Shown piece by piece: positions 52,822-61,930 of a stretch of DNA of 64,000 bases (the first letter of the stretch is position 1; each line of letters starts with the position of its first letter). A program made the position numbers and the translations under genes. Origin of the DNA: Anisus vortex (lineage: Eukaryota > Mollusca > Gastropoda > Planorbidae); NCBI GenBank assembly GCA_949126835.1, contig CASBPS010000048.1, forward strand, positions 1,129,501 to 1,193,500, given 5' to 3'. Below the pieces are notes generated by a model. It saw only the letters and a list, made by a program, of their open reading frames with translations. It searched no databases and had not been told where the DNA came from.

Positions 52822-53577
52822 TAAATAAATAAATAATAATAATGGTGCTTATATAGCGCATATCCCGTTGGTGACAGTTCTATGTGATGACGACAGTTAC
52901 AGAATACAGACAGACAACGAAATATGTAATAATACGCTAATTCTGCTGACGAATTAGGTGAGTCTTCAGCCGGCTCCTGAAGGTGTCATAGCTAGGGCTC
53001 TGGCGAAGCTGTAGTGGGAGGCGATTCCAAGCGGACAGTCCTGCGTAGGAAAACGAACGTTCGCCAGCGGACACAAGCCTCACACGAGGGATCCGCAGAG
53101 TGAGCGCGTCAGAAGCCGAACGAAGTGGGTGGGACTGGGTGTAGAGCTCCATACAAGAGCGAAGGAAATCTGCGGCACAGTTATTCAGGCACTTGTAGCA
53201 GATAGAAGCAAGCTTATATGAGATCCGGTTGTTGATGGGTAGCCAGTGCAGAGATCGGAGCAGACGAATGACATTATTTGACTTCTTCTCTTGAGAACTA
53301 GTCGGGCTGCGCAATTCTGGATACGTTGGAGTCCTTGAATGGAGGAGGCCGAGAGACCAGCCAAACGCAAATTGCAATAGTCCAAGCGGGAAAAGAGGAA
53401 AGAGATAATGAGCTTAACACAATCTTCCTTGCTGAGATAACGACGGATGGCGGCAATACGACGCAGATGGAAGAAGCAGATTTTGGTGAGGAAGGAGATG
53501 TGGGACAGCATGGACAGCGTGGAGTCTAGATAGACGCCAAGGCTCTTCACAGTCGGGGAGAAAGGCACAAAAAACAA
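52822..53577 (-). mobile_element. CR1/L2-like LINE, 3' fragment
   Basis: Minus-strand copy of the family at 856-2970, keeping only the C-terminal part of the RT protein: [61 protein letters not shown] and SAWNRLPLQLRQSP. A frameshift falls near 53290, where reading moves between overlapping frames. The 3' tail contains GGGATATGCGCTATATAAGC and an ATT microsatellite (52830-52842). It is 5'-truncated at about 53577, and I found no target duplication. Confidence 0.85.
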
Positions 53578-53607
53578 AAAACAGACAGGTACCTTTTAGT
53601 AGAAGTG

Positions 53608-53632
53608 AGTGTGTGTGTGTGTATATATGTGG
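53608..53632. repeat. GT/AT microsatellite
   Basis: A GTGTGTGTGTGTGT run that passes into TATATAT, just beyond the LINE's 5' truncation. Confidence 0.75.
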
Positions 53633-55959
53633 ATACGTATAGATATCATGAAACTTTATAGAAATACTGTAAAATGTACAATGTTTTTATTTGCAAACAT
53701 TTTATTTATTGTAGCAAATTTCTATAGTACGCCTCAAGCAAAAACTGCACAATTTGTAATAATGTATATAATTTTAAAACATTTTCTTTTAAATAAAAAA
53801 CAATTGTCCAGCGTGACCAGACGACCACAACGGTCCACTGATTTCCCTATACAAACAAGAGGCGAGAGACGATAACCCGTCTCCCCCTCCGCTCGATACC
53901 TCCCCCCATATCCCCCAGCCAGTCTTCTATCACGGTCCCTTGAACCGCACCCAACCCCACCTACTGTTCTCTCCCCTTCTTTCCCTTCTTTTCACTCCTA
54001 CTTTCTTTCCTTTTAAACACAAGCCTATCAAAGCCAAAACTACGGCTAATATAAGGCACTAGTGAGAGCGACAGGAAATAAATAAAAGAAGAAAAAAGCT
54101 CGATATAACAATACCAGCCAAACTCCCCGTCCCGACAGCAACCGCCGGGGTGTCAAAAGGTGCAGGCCCGTTGCCCCCCGACGTCTGCCTTTTGGGAGAG
54201 GAGAGCAAGGTTAGGAAAGTCGACCTTTTCAAAAACAAATCTCAACGCTCAACCACATGCCCAAAAGTTAACGCCGGAAGGAAATGATAAAATACTCCAT
54301 ATCTAAATATCTCATATCATACTCTTGTTTTAACAATTCCCACAGGTCTCTCTACCGCAACCCTTCTTATACAAACTACTTACTACTTCTCCCTACCCCC
54401 CCCCCCATCCGGGGCTACCCCTTGCAGCCTAATCCGTGTCACCACTCTCTATCCATTCTTCTTCTTCCTTTGTCCTCCTGTAGCTAACTCCTTTTCTAGG
54501 CCCACCTTGTTTTAGTGTTATACGCCGCCTTTGTTTTCATCCAAATTATTATGTACCCGGAAAGGGAAATAACAAAATGTAAACAACTTGTAATATAAAA
54601 CAAACAGGCTCTCCCCTTTGGGAATTTTGCAAAATTATCAACTTTAATTACGAAGTTCCCTCCCTTGATGTCCTTTTAAATTTTAAAATAACAATTATGG
54701 AGGTATAATATGCAATATATGATAAATTTATTTTAAATTGGTATGTAAGTGAGGAAGAATGAAAGACTATGTAAATAAACAAATTGAACGAAAGTGAAAA
54801 TTAGATTAGTTAAAATAACCTCTTTATAACTTAACATTTGTGTCTTCTATCCCCTATTATGTGTATAAATTGCTCTTCTATACTCTTTCTCTTTATGTGA
54901 AATATTATAAAATTGTCCTTGTACAAAAATTGAATAAAGATCTTTGAAAATAAAAAAGTAGTAAAGGGCCAAAACAATGTCAATGAAACTTATACCCTAA
55001 TGATAATGAAACTAAAGCTAATATCCTAAACACACACTTTTTGGCATCATCTTTTTCAAATCCCGGTGACAAAGAAATCCTCATACTGACTCATACTCAT
55101 AGATTTAAACAAACTAAATAATATATAAATAATATATATAATATAATGACTGGTAGTTTTAGCCCGATCGATCGAATATCAGTAAATTTGTGAAAATAAG
55201 TTAATAATTTAATAACGCATTTTTAGCGCTAATCTTACAAACATTGATGGTGTTTCGGAAATATTTATAGAAGCATAGGGCATAGGCTAGGCTGATGAAG
55301 GAAACTTTCCTGGAAAGGCTTTATTATTTCGATAATGCCAAGATAATCTAGTTATTTTAAGCATTGTAGAAGTTGAATAGGCTTTGAAGTAATAAAATAC
55401 ACCTACCTTTTTTCTTGTACGCCTACACTGTATAGTAGAAATGAGAAAGACAAGCAAAATTTTCATCTAAAAAAAAACTAGCAGAATTCAGCTCATGGAC
55501 TCATGGATATTCAGAAATGCGCCGATTGGCTAACTGGCGTAAACAATTAATCTGATTCAAAACATTACTCTGAACTATTAATAGAATCACTCTGAACTAA
55601 GAATAGAATCAGTGTGTGTAGGCCTATGTGTGTGTTGGCGTAAGGCTTGCTTACAATAATATAGGCCTACTGTGTGTTTCTTTCTACCCGTTCAAAATCT
55701 GTGATGGCTAAAATGAATAATATAAAAATCCCATCTGTAGGTCATGGGCAGTAGATGATCGACATAGAGTAACCTAGTTACTGTTATAATCTAATGGCCA
55801 ACCAATGATTGGGCAAGAATATCTAATGAAAGACAAAGAACGTATTAAAAAAAGAAAACAAATGGTAGCAGCGGACTAAACTGTGGTCTAGAATTGACAG
55901 CGAATAATAGGTCCCAGTATCAAATCCAGGTTGACGCAAGAAATTTCCCCCGGATCTGG
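53633..55959. other. Intergenic; part may be a retroelement 3' region
   Basis: No coding sequence is recognised. The stretch 53870-54260 is pyrimidine-rich, then GC-rich (AGCAACCGCCGGGGTG, TGCCCCCCGACGTCTG). Further on, TTGAATAAAGATCTTTGAAA near 54930 contains an AATAAA signal, followed by an A-rich end. This could be the untranslated 3' part of a non-LTR element, but I cannot prove it. The rest (54,960-55,959) is plain AT-rich sequence. Confidence 0.3.
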
Positions 55960-56232
55960 ATGACGTGGCCGAGCTAGCAGCGTGTTCGGTTGGCATGGAT
56001 CGAGGGTTCGAATCCTAGTTAAGGCTAGGATTATTTGTTATCGGGTCTAGAGGGTGTTCTTGAGTCTACCCAGCTCTGATAGGTACCTGACTTTAGTTTG
56101 GGTAAGTAAAGGTGGCTGGCTGGACATTGTGATGGCCAAACAGTTCCTATTTGTAATCCCTGGCCACGTATACTTGCTGCTTCGATTGCCCCCATGGACC
56201 AAATCGGTCTGAAAGAAATAACTTAATTAATT
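55960..56232 (+). mobile_element. tRNA-derived SINE, second family, full copy
   Basis: A pol III promoter is visible: box A TGGCCGAGCTAGC from 55966 and a perfect box B GGTTCGAATCC at 56005-56015. The body has TTGAGTCTACCCAGCTCTGA, then TAGGTACCTGACTTTAGTTT and GGTAAGTAAAGGTGG. It ends near GACCAAATCGGTCTGAAAG. Two diverged minus-strand copies at 56578-56735 and 59868-60035 share the CTGATxGGTACCT core and the TAAAG(T)GCGGCTG-like segment. The tRNA head resembles tRNA-Ser/Leu type sequence, by the CGTGGCCGAG start only. Confidence 0.7.
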
Positions 56233-56577
56233 TTGTTTATAATTTTGGATAGAAAAAATTGAAAGAAAAATTGACAACAAATAGAAACGAGTTCTCTCTC
56301 CTTGATTTGGAAAATGTTTGCGTGTCATTGTGATGTGTAGCATTTTTTTAACTGCCTTAAACTGACACGTGATTGTCATGCGAGAGGTCAGTCGCTGGTC
56401 AGTTCGGAACCTTTTGTGTTTGTGTGTGTTTAAAATAGAAATTAAGGTCGCGGAATATTGAAATCAAGTGTGTCGTATGAAAATAGAATGAGGGACAAGA
56501 TAAATAAATGGGGTGAAAGGGTGGAGACGTAGAGAAAATTGGGTCAAGAAAGTATCCCGTCAGACAAAATTGATTCA

Positions 56578-56735
56578 TAGGGCCGGTGAAGCAGCGTTCC
56601 CCAGTTTCTCTGGCCACGGCATGCTAGGTGATTGTGTGGCCAGCACTATGCACAGCCGCATTTACTTTACCCCAAGTAAGGTAAGGTACCCATCAGAGCT
56701 GGGTAGACTCAGGTACACCCTCCAAACGCCAGTCG
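56578..56735 (-). mobile_element. SINE fragment, same family as 55960-56232
   Basis: On the minus strand it reads GAGTCTACCCAGCTCTGATG and GGTACCTTAC, then a GTAAATGCGGCTG segment and GGCCAGAGAAACTGGGGAAC. These match the body of the plus-strand copy in order. The tRNA head is missing; the end lies at a poly-C run (about 56750-56763). Confidence 0.6.
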
Positions 56736-56843
56736 AACGGACACGGTGCCCCCCCCCCCCCCCGTGTCAAGAAAAGAACATGATTATAATATATAGTTTA
56801 TGCTCTGTGAACCCTCTGTATGAGACAGCTTTTGAATACGTCA

Positions 56844-57183
56844 CACTTGGTATAGGTCAAACTTGGCATGCGTCCAGCTTGGCACGCGTCCAGCTTGGCA
56901 CGCGTCCAGCTTGGCACGCGTCCAGCTTGGCACGCATCCGATTGGGTATACGTCCGATTAGGTATACGTCCAACTTTGTATACGTCCATTTTTGTATACG
57001 TTAAACTTTGTATGCGTCCATCTTGGTATGCGTCCAACTTTGTATGCGTCCAACTTTGTATGCGTCCAATTTGGAACACGTCCACATTTGTATGCGTCCA
57101 ACTTGGTGTACGTCCAACTTGGTGTACGTCCAACTTGGTATATGCCCAACTTGGTATACGTCCAACTCGGTATACGCCCTTTT
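56844..57183. repeat. 16-bp minisatellite, about 21 copies
   Basis: The unit resembles CTTGGCACGCGTCCAG, grading along the array to CTTTGTATGCGTCCAA and CTTGGTATACGTCCAA. Neighbouring units are most alike. Because 16 is not a multiple of 3, the array is open in several frames on both strands and gives repeated-looking ORFs that I do not consider genes. Confidence 0.9.
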
Positions 57184-57380
57184 CGGATTAAAAAAATACT
57201 TAATAGAATATTATAATACGTTTGTTTGAAATACGAATATCTTTTCTTTTAGAACGTGTTGCTTATCATTAGCGAACTAGCGTCACCCTTATTTATTATC
57301 TCAAGCTAAAGCCACGACCTATATATAATGTCTCTAAAAAATGACGAACCCTCCGGCTTTTACGTTCAGGGCGTAACCTG

Positions 57381-57496
57381 GGAAGGGGAGAGTCGAGGGA
57401 AAGGGGAGGGTCAAGGGAAAGGGGTGGGTCAAGGGAAAGGGGAGGGTCAAGGGAAAGGGCAGAGTCAAGGGAAAGGGGTGGGTCAAGGGAAAGGAA
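57381..57496. repeat. 18-bp G-rich minisatellite, about six copies
   Basis: The repeat GTCAAGGGAAAGGGG plus three variable bases is almost purely purine on the plus strand, with regular runs of three or four G. It could form G-quadruplex or triplex DNA. The 18-bp period keeps one frame open, giving a Gly-Gln-Gly-Lys repeat ORF that is likely not a gene. Confidence 0.88.
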
Positions 57497-58854
57497 GACA
57501 CACAAAGACCCTGTCTAAGACATGAACACGTAGCAGAACATAGGGTACGGTCTCCGCATGCACTACACTCTCCCCTACCCCCTAAATTAATTTTTGTGCA
57601 GAATTATCATGTTATCATTAGCATGGTGGCATTGCTCTTATACACAAATATCAGACTATAGGACTTGATCTCCAGGCACCGGGGCGGGTTGTTACACAGA
57701 TTTCTTCCTTCACACCAAGTGTCGATGGCTCTCGCCTGTGTAATGAAATCTCGGACTCGCAACAGGGCTATCCCATCGCTGTACTCTTAATGGAAGCGCA
57801 TCGGTTGTTTACACACTTCGCCAATTTGAGGCCGTGTGTAGTACACTGGATAGCCCTACAGAAATGCACCCGGTTGCTATTATCCATTTAACAGCCACGG
57901 CCATAACGCTATGCGTCATTTTGTGGGCATTTTACATGTGTTTTTGTGTCTGGCTGTGCAACCTTAGAAAAACATTTTTTCACATTTTTTGAGCCACATA
58001 ACGGTTTATCGGACAGAGACTATTAATAGATATGGTTCATTTTTTATAATGACAACAATAGTAGCGTTTGTGTGTTCTGTTGTAATGTGTATGTGCGCGC
58101 CAGGCGAGTTTTGTGTGCGTATACGCACAGCTTAGAAGGGGCACTGGCAATAATTTTGCTTTTGTGGAACAACCAGGTTGCGATACCGGCACCGGGTCAC
58201 GATCCCAGTATTTGGTTTAGTCTGGGCTTGACTAAACTCAAATCGCAAATAAACGTAGAAGGCAAATACTATTCTGCAATACTAGAAATATCGTATGTAG
58301 GCCTAACACAAAAATAATTCTCATTCAATGCTCAGATAAACATATTGACACCAAACATTTTTCTTATTCCACATGTCAGAACAAATTGCATATAATCTAA
58401 GCACTATTACTTCCCATGTGGCATCCGGGCATGTAATGGATTGCCTAAACAAATGACCATTTACCACCATAAATAGATCTAATTTTTGTTGTGGTCAAAA
58501 CTTCACAATTGACCCCAAAACAATTTTCTTCATACCCCCTCCCCGAACACAACACAAAAGCAAAGTTAATAATTATAAAGGATTTTAAGATGCGCACTAT
58601 AAAGGGTAATAAAAAATATAGCAAATCGACCTACTTCCCGTCATCTGATTGAGCAGAAACTTGTCTCATAGACACTTTGCCAATGACAATCTAGTCTTTC
58701 ATATTTTCAGATGCGCATTTGTTAAAACCTATCACATTAATTTCGCTTTTGTGCGCGGTACATTCTTATTCAGGTAAAATCAAAATATACAAAAGAATAT
58801 ATACATTTATACAAAAAAAAATTTTTTTGAGGTCCTTTCATTTTGCCGCTAACA
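57497..58854. other. Intergenic, no feature recognised
   Basis: About 1.36 kb without a repeat unit or a coding pattern I can support. The 81-codon ORF at 58072-58317 has no recognisable motif. The stretch 57,660-57,900 is less AT-rich than its surroundings and may be an old mobile-element fragment; I cannot assign it. Confidence 0.4.
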
Positions 58855-59018
58855 GGAACTAGATCTAGTTCATGTCTATATGCCTATAACACTAATATAG
58901 CAGCACCAAAACTATGAACTAGATCTAACTCATTTCTATATGCCTATAACACTAAAGTAGCAGCAGCAAAAATAGGAACTAGATCTAGCTCGTTTCTATA
59001 TGCCTATAACACTAATGT
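58855..59018. repeat. 60-bp tandem repeat, 2.7 copies visible, continued at 59830
   Basis: GGAACTAGATCTAG-like starts fall at 58855, 58915 and 58975, each followed by TTTCTATATGCCTATAACAC. The third copy breaks off after AACACTAATGT. It resumes at 59830 with AACACTAATGTAGCAGCTCC, so the LINE between them is an insertion. Confidence 0.85.
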
Positions 59019-59829
59019 CTTCTTCTTCTTCTTCTTCGCCATTATCATCTCCCAGTGGAGCATAGGCCATCAACAATCTCTTTCCATGTCCTCCTGTTTT
59101 TAACTGTCTTCTCTAACTCCTCCCAAGTTCTCCCGATCACCTGCACATCCTTTTCTACTTCCCTCCTCCAGGTGTTCTTTGGTCTACCTCTTCGTCTTGC
59201 ACCCTGGCGATTCCACGAAAGAGCTTGTCTAGTTTAAATGTGTCGTTAGTTTCCTCAATGTGTGGCCTATCCATCTCCATCTCCTTTTTTGTATTTCTTG
59301 TTCTACTGGAATATGTGCTGTCCTTTCCCATACAGTTGCATTTGTAATTTTGTCATAAAATTTGATATCCATTAATCTACGTAGGCAGCCATTCACGAAA
59401 GTTTGTAGTTTGTTCAAATCCCCCTTTGTTAATCTTCAACTTTCTGAGCCATATAGTAAGACAGATTTTACGTTAGAATTAAAGATTCTTAATTTAGTTT
59501 TGGTTCTAATTTGTTTTGTTTTCCAGATATTTTTTAGCATAGCAAAGGCTCCTCTTGCTTTTTGTATCTTTACTTTAATATCTGTTCCAGATCCTCCTTC
59601 CTTGTCAACTATACTTCCTAGATATGTGAAGTTGTCTACTTCTTCCAGCACCTTTCCTCCTACTTCCACTGCATCAGTACTATTGGAGTTTATTCTCATT
59701 ATCTTGGACTTTCTATAATTTATTTTAAGTCCTAGCTGTTGTGCCCAGGAATCTAGTAGGCCTTTTGCAGTTTTTTCTTGCATTTGCTTATGACTTTGAG
59801 CTAATAGGGCTATGTCATCTGCAAAGTCT
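59019..59829 (-). mobile_element. RTE-like non-LTR retrotransposon, 3' fragment
   Basis: The minus strand encodes the catalytic LDFADDIALL, then GLKINYRKSKIM, FTYLGSIVDKEGG, KARGAFAML, RIFNSNVKSVLLYGSES, a TGA stop where the family has Trp, [12 protein letters not shown], and [13 protein letters not shown]. This is the typical end of RTE-type reverse transcriptases. Reading is lost by frameshift after that. The 3' tail is a GAA microsatellite (CTT on the plus strand, 59019-59038). AACACTAATGT flanks both ends (59008-59018 and 59830-59840), an 11-bp target duplication. It is 5'-truncated just before the catalytic motif and is dead. Confidence 0.85.
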
Positions 59830-59867
59830 AACACTAATGTAGCAGCTCCAAAAAGACTTGAATGATC

Positions 59868-60035
59868 CATTTCGGGCCTGTGAAAAAGCGTTCACCAATT
59901 TCCGTGTCCACCGCAGAGGTACTAAGAGATCGTGTGGCCATCGCAATGCGCAACCGCCTTTACTTTTACTTTGACCCAACTAATGTAAGGTACCAATCAG
60001 GGCCGGGTAAGTCATGCAGGATCACCCTATAGCCT
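59868..60035 (-). mobile_element. SINE fragment, same family as 55960-56232
   Basis: On the minus strand it carries CTGATTGGTACCTTACATTA, then AAGTAAAAGTAAAGGCGG and a GATGGCCACACGATC segment, in the same order as in the two other copies. It is diverged and lacks the tRNA head. It directly adjoins a LINE C-terminal fragment on the same strand. Confidence 0.55.
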
Positions 60036-60225
60036 TTAGCGGGATTTGAAAACCGTAGCCGCAGCTGTAACGGCATTGATGTCATCCCAGTTTATATCAA
60101 CAGAGCGAAGGCCATCGGCGATCGTTGTACGAAATGTAATAGTAGGTCGTCCCTGTCGGCACCGTTTGTTGGGCGGCCGCCATCTCGTTGCCGTTCCGGG
60201 AAGCCGATTATCAAAGCGCATAAAA
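60036..60225 (-). pseudogene. C-terminal fragment of a second non-LTR retrotransposon ORF
   Basis: The minus strand reads RWRPPNKRCRQGRPTITFRT, then TIADGLRSVDINWDDI and a degraded AATVFKSR end. This resembles the final region of RTE/CR1-like ORFs, where a GRP-containing basic stretch is followed by TIxxDL, WED and AADRxxW motifs. The usual final Trp and Arg residues are altered. It is only about 60 codons with no RT core in sight, so the clade is uncertain. Confidence 0.5.
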
Positions 60226-61092
60226 CAACCTGCGTTGGGATCCCTAAGCCCTGTTGGGATCTATATTTGAAATCCCTAAATCCCGTTTTGATCTATAGGC
60301 CTGTTCCGTATCCATAAATCATGTTGGGATATTTATTCCATATTCCTAAACCCTGTATTTCATATCCATAATCCATTGTTGGGGGGCTATGTTAAATAAA
60401 AAATTAAATTGGTTACTTATATAGCGCTTCTATCCATGCTATTTTAGCATGCTCAGTGCGCTCTGTAAACACAATGCTGCCTGCTGGCGCAAATATGTTT
60501 ACAGGCCCAAAACTCCTGCAGGGCGACAGGGATCCGCCGGTGGCCGGGCTAGAACCCGCGACGTGTCAGTTGGTTTTTGGTTGACAGTCCGGTGAACAAA
60601 CCGCTGGACCAGCCGGCTTCACAAATAGCTTTAAACCCTGTTGGGATCTAAATTTCATATCCCTTAATCCTGTTGGGATCTATATTTCATATATTTAAAT
60701 CATGTTGGGATCTATATTTCATATCTTTAAACCCTGTTGGGATCTATATTTCATATCTTTAAATCATGTTGGGATCTATATTTCATATCTTTAAATCATG
60801 TTGGGATCTATATTTCATATCTTTAATCATGTTGGGTTCTATATTTCATATCTTTAAATCATGTTGGGATCTATATTTCATATCTTTAAATCCTGTTGGG
60901 ATCTGTATTTCATAACCCTTTGTGGGGGTCTATGTTAAATAACTTTAAATCCTGTTGGGATCTATATTTCTTATCCATAACTTCTTGTGGGGGTAAATAA
61001 CTTTAAATCCTGTTAAGATCTATATTTCATATCTTTAAATCCGGTTGGGATCAATATTTCATATCCCTAACCCCTTGTTGGGTCTATATTGT
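60226..61092. repeat. 32-bp tandem repeat, about 20 diverged copies, split by a SINE
   Basis: Units contain CTGTTGGGATCTATATTTCA and then TATC(C/T)(T/C)TAAA. The first copies (60226-60398) are strongly diverged. Copies at 60640-60900 are close to each other. Some later units are expanded by TATGTTAAATAAC. A minus-strand SINE at 60399-60622 interrupts the array. Confidence 0.85.
60399..60622 (-). mobile_element. tRNA-derived SINE inside the 32-bp array
   Basis: On the minus strand it starts GCCGGCTGGTCCAGCGG (box A-like) and has GGTTCTAGCCC (box B-like). The body CCCTGTCGCCCTGCAGGAGT follows, ending GAGCGCACTGAGCATGCTAA and GGATAGAAGCGCTATATAAG. It is the better-preserved relative of the SINE at 3619-3911. 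AAATA flanks both sides (60394-60398 and 60623-60627), a plausible 5-bp target duplication in the array motif TTAAATAAC. Confidence 0.75.
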
Positions 61093-61104
61093 TGAGGCAA
61101 ATCC

Positions 61105-61456
61105 TGCAATGTGTAGTCTGTAGTATGTAGTCTGTAGCATGTATTCTGTAGCATGTAGTCTGTAGCATGTAGTTTGTAGCATGTAGTCGGCAGCATGTAG
61201 CCTGTAGCATGTAGTCTGTAGCATGTAGTCTGTAACATGTAGTCTGTAACATGTAGTCTGTAGCATGTAGTCTGTAGCATGTAGTCTGTAGCATGTAGTC
61301 TGTAACATGTCGTCTGTAGCATGTAGTCTGTAGCATGTAGTCTGTAGCCTGTAGCATTGAGTCTGCAGCCTGTAGTATAATAGCAGTATGTAGCATGTAG
61401 CCTTTAGTCTGTAGGTTATAGTATGTAGCATGTAGTCCGTAGCACGTAGTCTATAG
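61105..61456. repeat. 14-bp minisatellite, about 25 copies
   Basis: Repeats of CATGTAGTCTGTAG, itself two related 7-bp halves, with substitutions and a few insertions toward the right. The complementary strand is open in all three frames, producing long Tyr/Cys/Leu/His/Thr repeat ORFs; these are by-products of the repeat. The array ends directly at a hAT terminus. Confidence 0.9.
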
Positions 61457-61930
61457 CCCAGTGGCGTAGCTAGGGGGGGAAGGGGGGACATATGTCCCCG
61501 GGCGCCACGTTAGGGGGCGCCAAAATGAGTATTAAAACTAATTATATTTTTGATGTAAACTAATGTATCCCAAATACGTTTGCAAGATTGAATTTTGGAG
61601 CTCCACAAATATCTTCATTACAAACCAGTTGGCAAGCATGATTTTGGCGCCCCCATTGAGCATTAAGGGGCGCCATTCTACTCATAAACAAATGACACAT
61701 CCACAATGTAGGATTTCTGATGGCGTAGTTTTTTTAAAACAAATTTAATATCAGTTCGGGTTCAAATATTATTCTTCATATACTGAAAGTGGCATCTGGT
61801 TTTAACAATTATACAAGTTGAATAATTTCGAGTCGAATAATACCACAGCCTCTTCGTGGTGAATTGATAACTCGGATCTATACCCTTTCAGCATAGAGGC
61901 AGTCTATCGTCAGTAGCAGGTGAACGTTCG

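Noticed and set aside
56798..57229. Overlapping repeat ORFs on both strands (63-111 codons)
   Set aside because: They come from the 16-bp minisatellite, which is open in several frames. The repeated peptides have no start context or domain.
57296..57525. Gly-Gln-Gly-Lys and Leu-Asp-Pro-Pro repeat ORFs
   Set aside because: Both strands of the 18-bp G-rich repeat are open; the frame is kept only because 18 is a multiple of 3.
58072..58317. 81-codon ORF as a small gene
   Set aside because: No motif, no splice or promoter context, and chance ORFs of this size are expected in sequence of this composition.
59055..59237. Plus-strand ORFs at 59055-59718
   Set aside because: They are the complement of the RTE-like fragment, whose minus-strand frame carries clear reverse transcriptase motifs.
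61059..61491. Tyr/Cys/Leu-rich repeat ORFs of 87-135 codons
   Set aside because: By-products of the 14-bp minisatellite open in all three minus-strand frames; the nucleotide repeat explains the peptide repeat.
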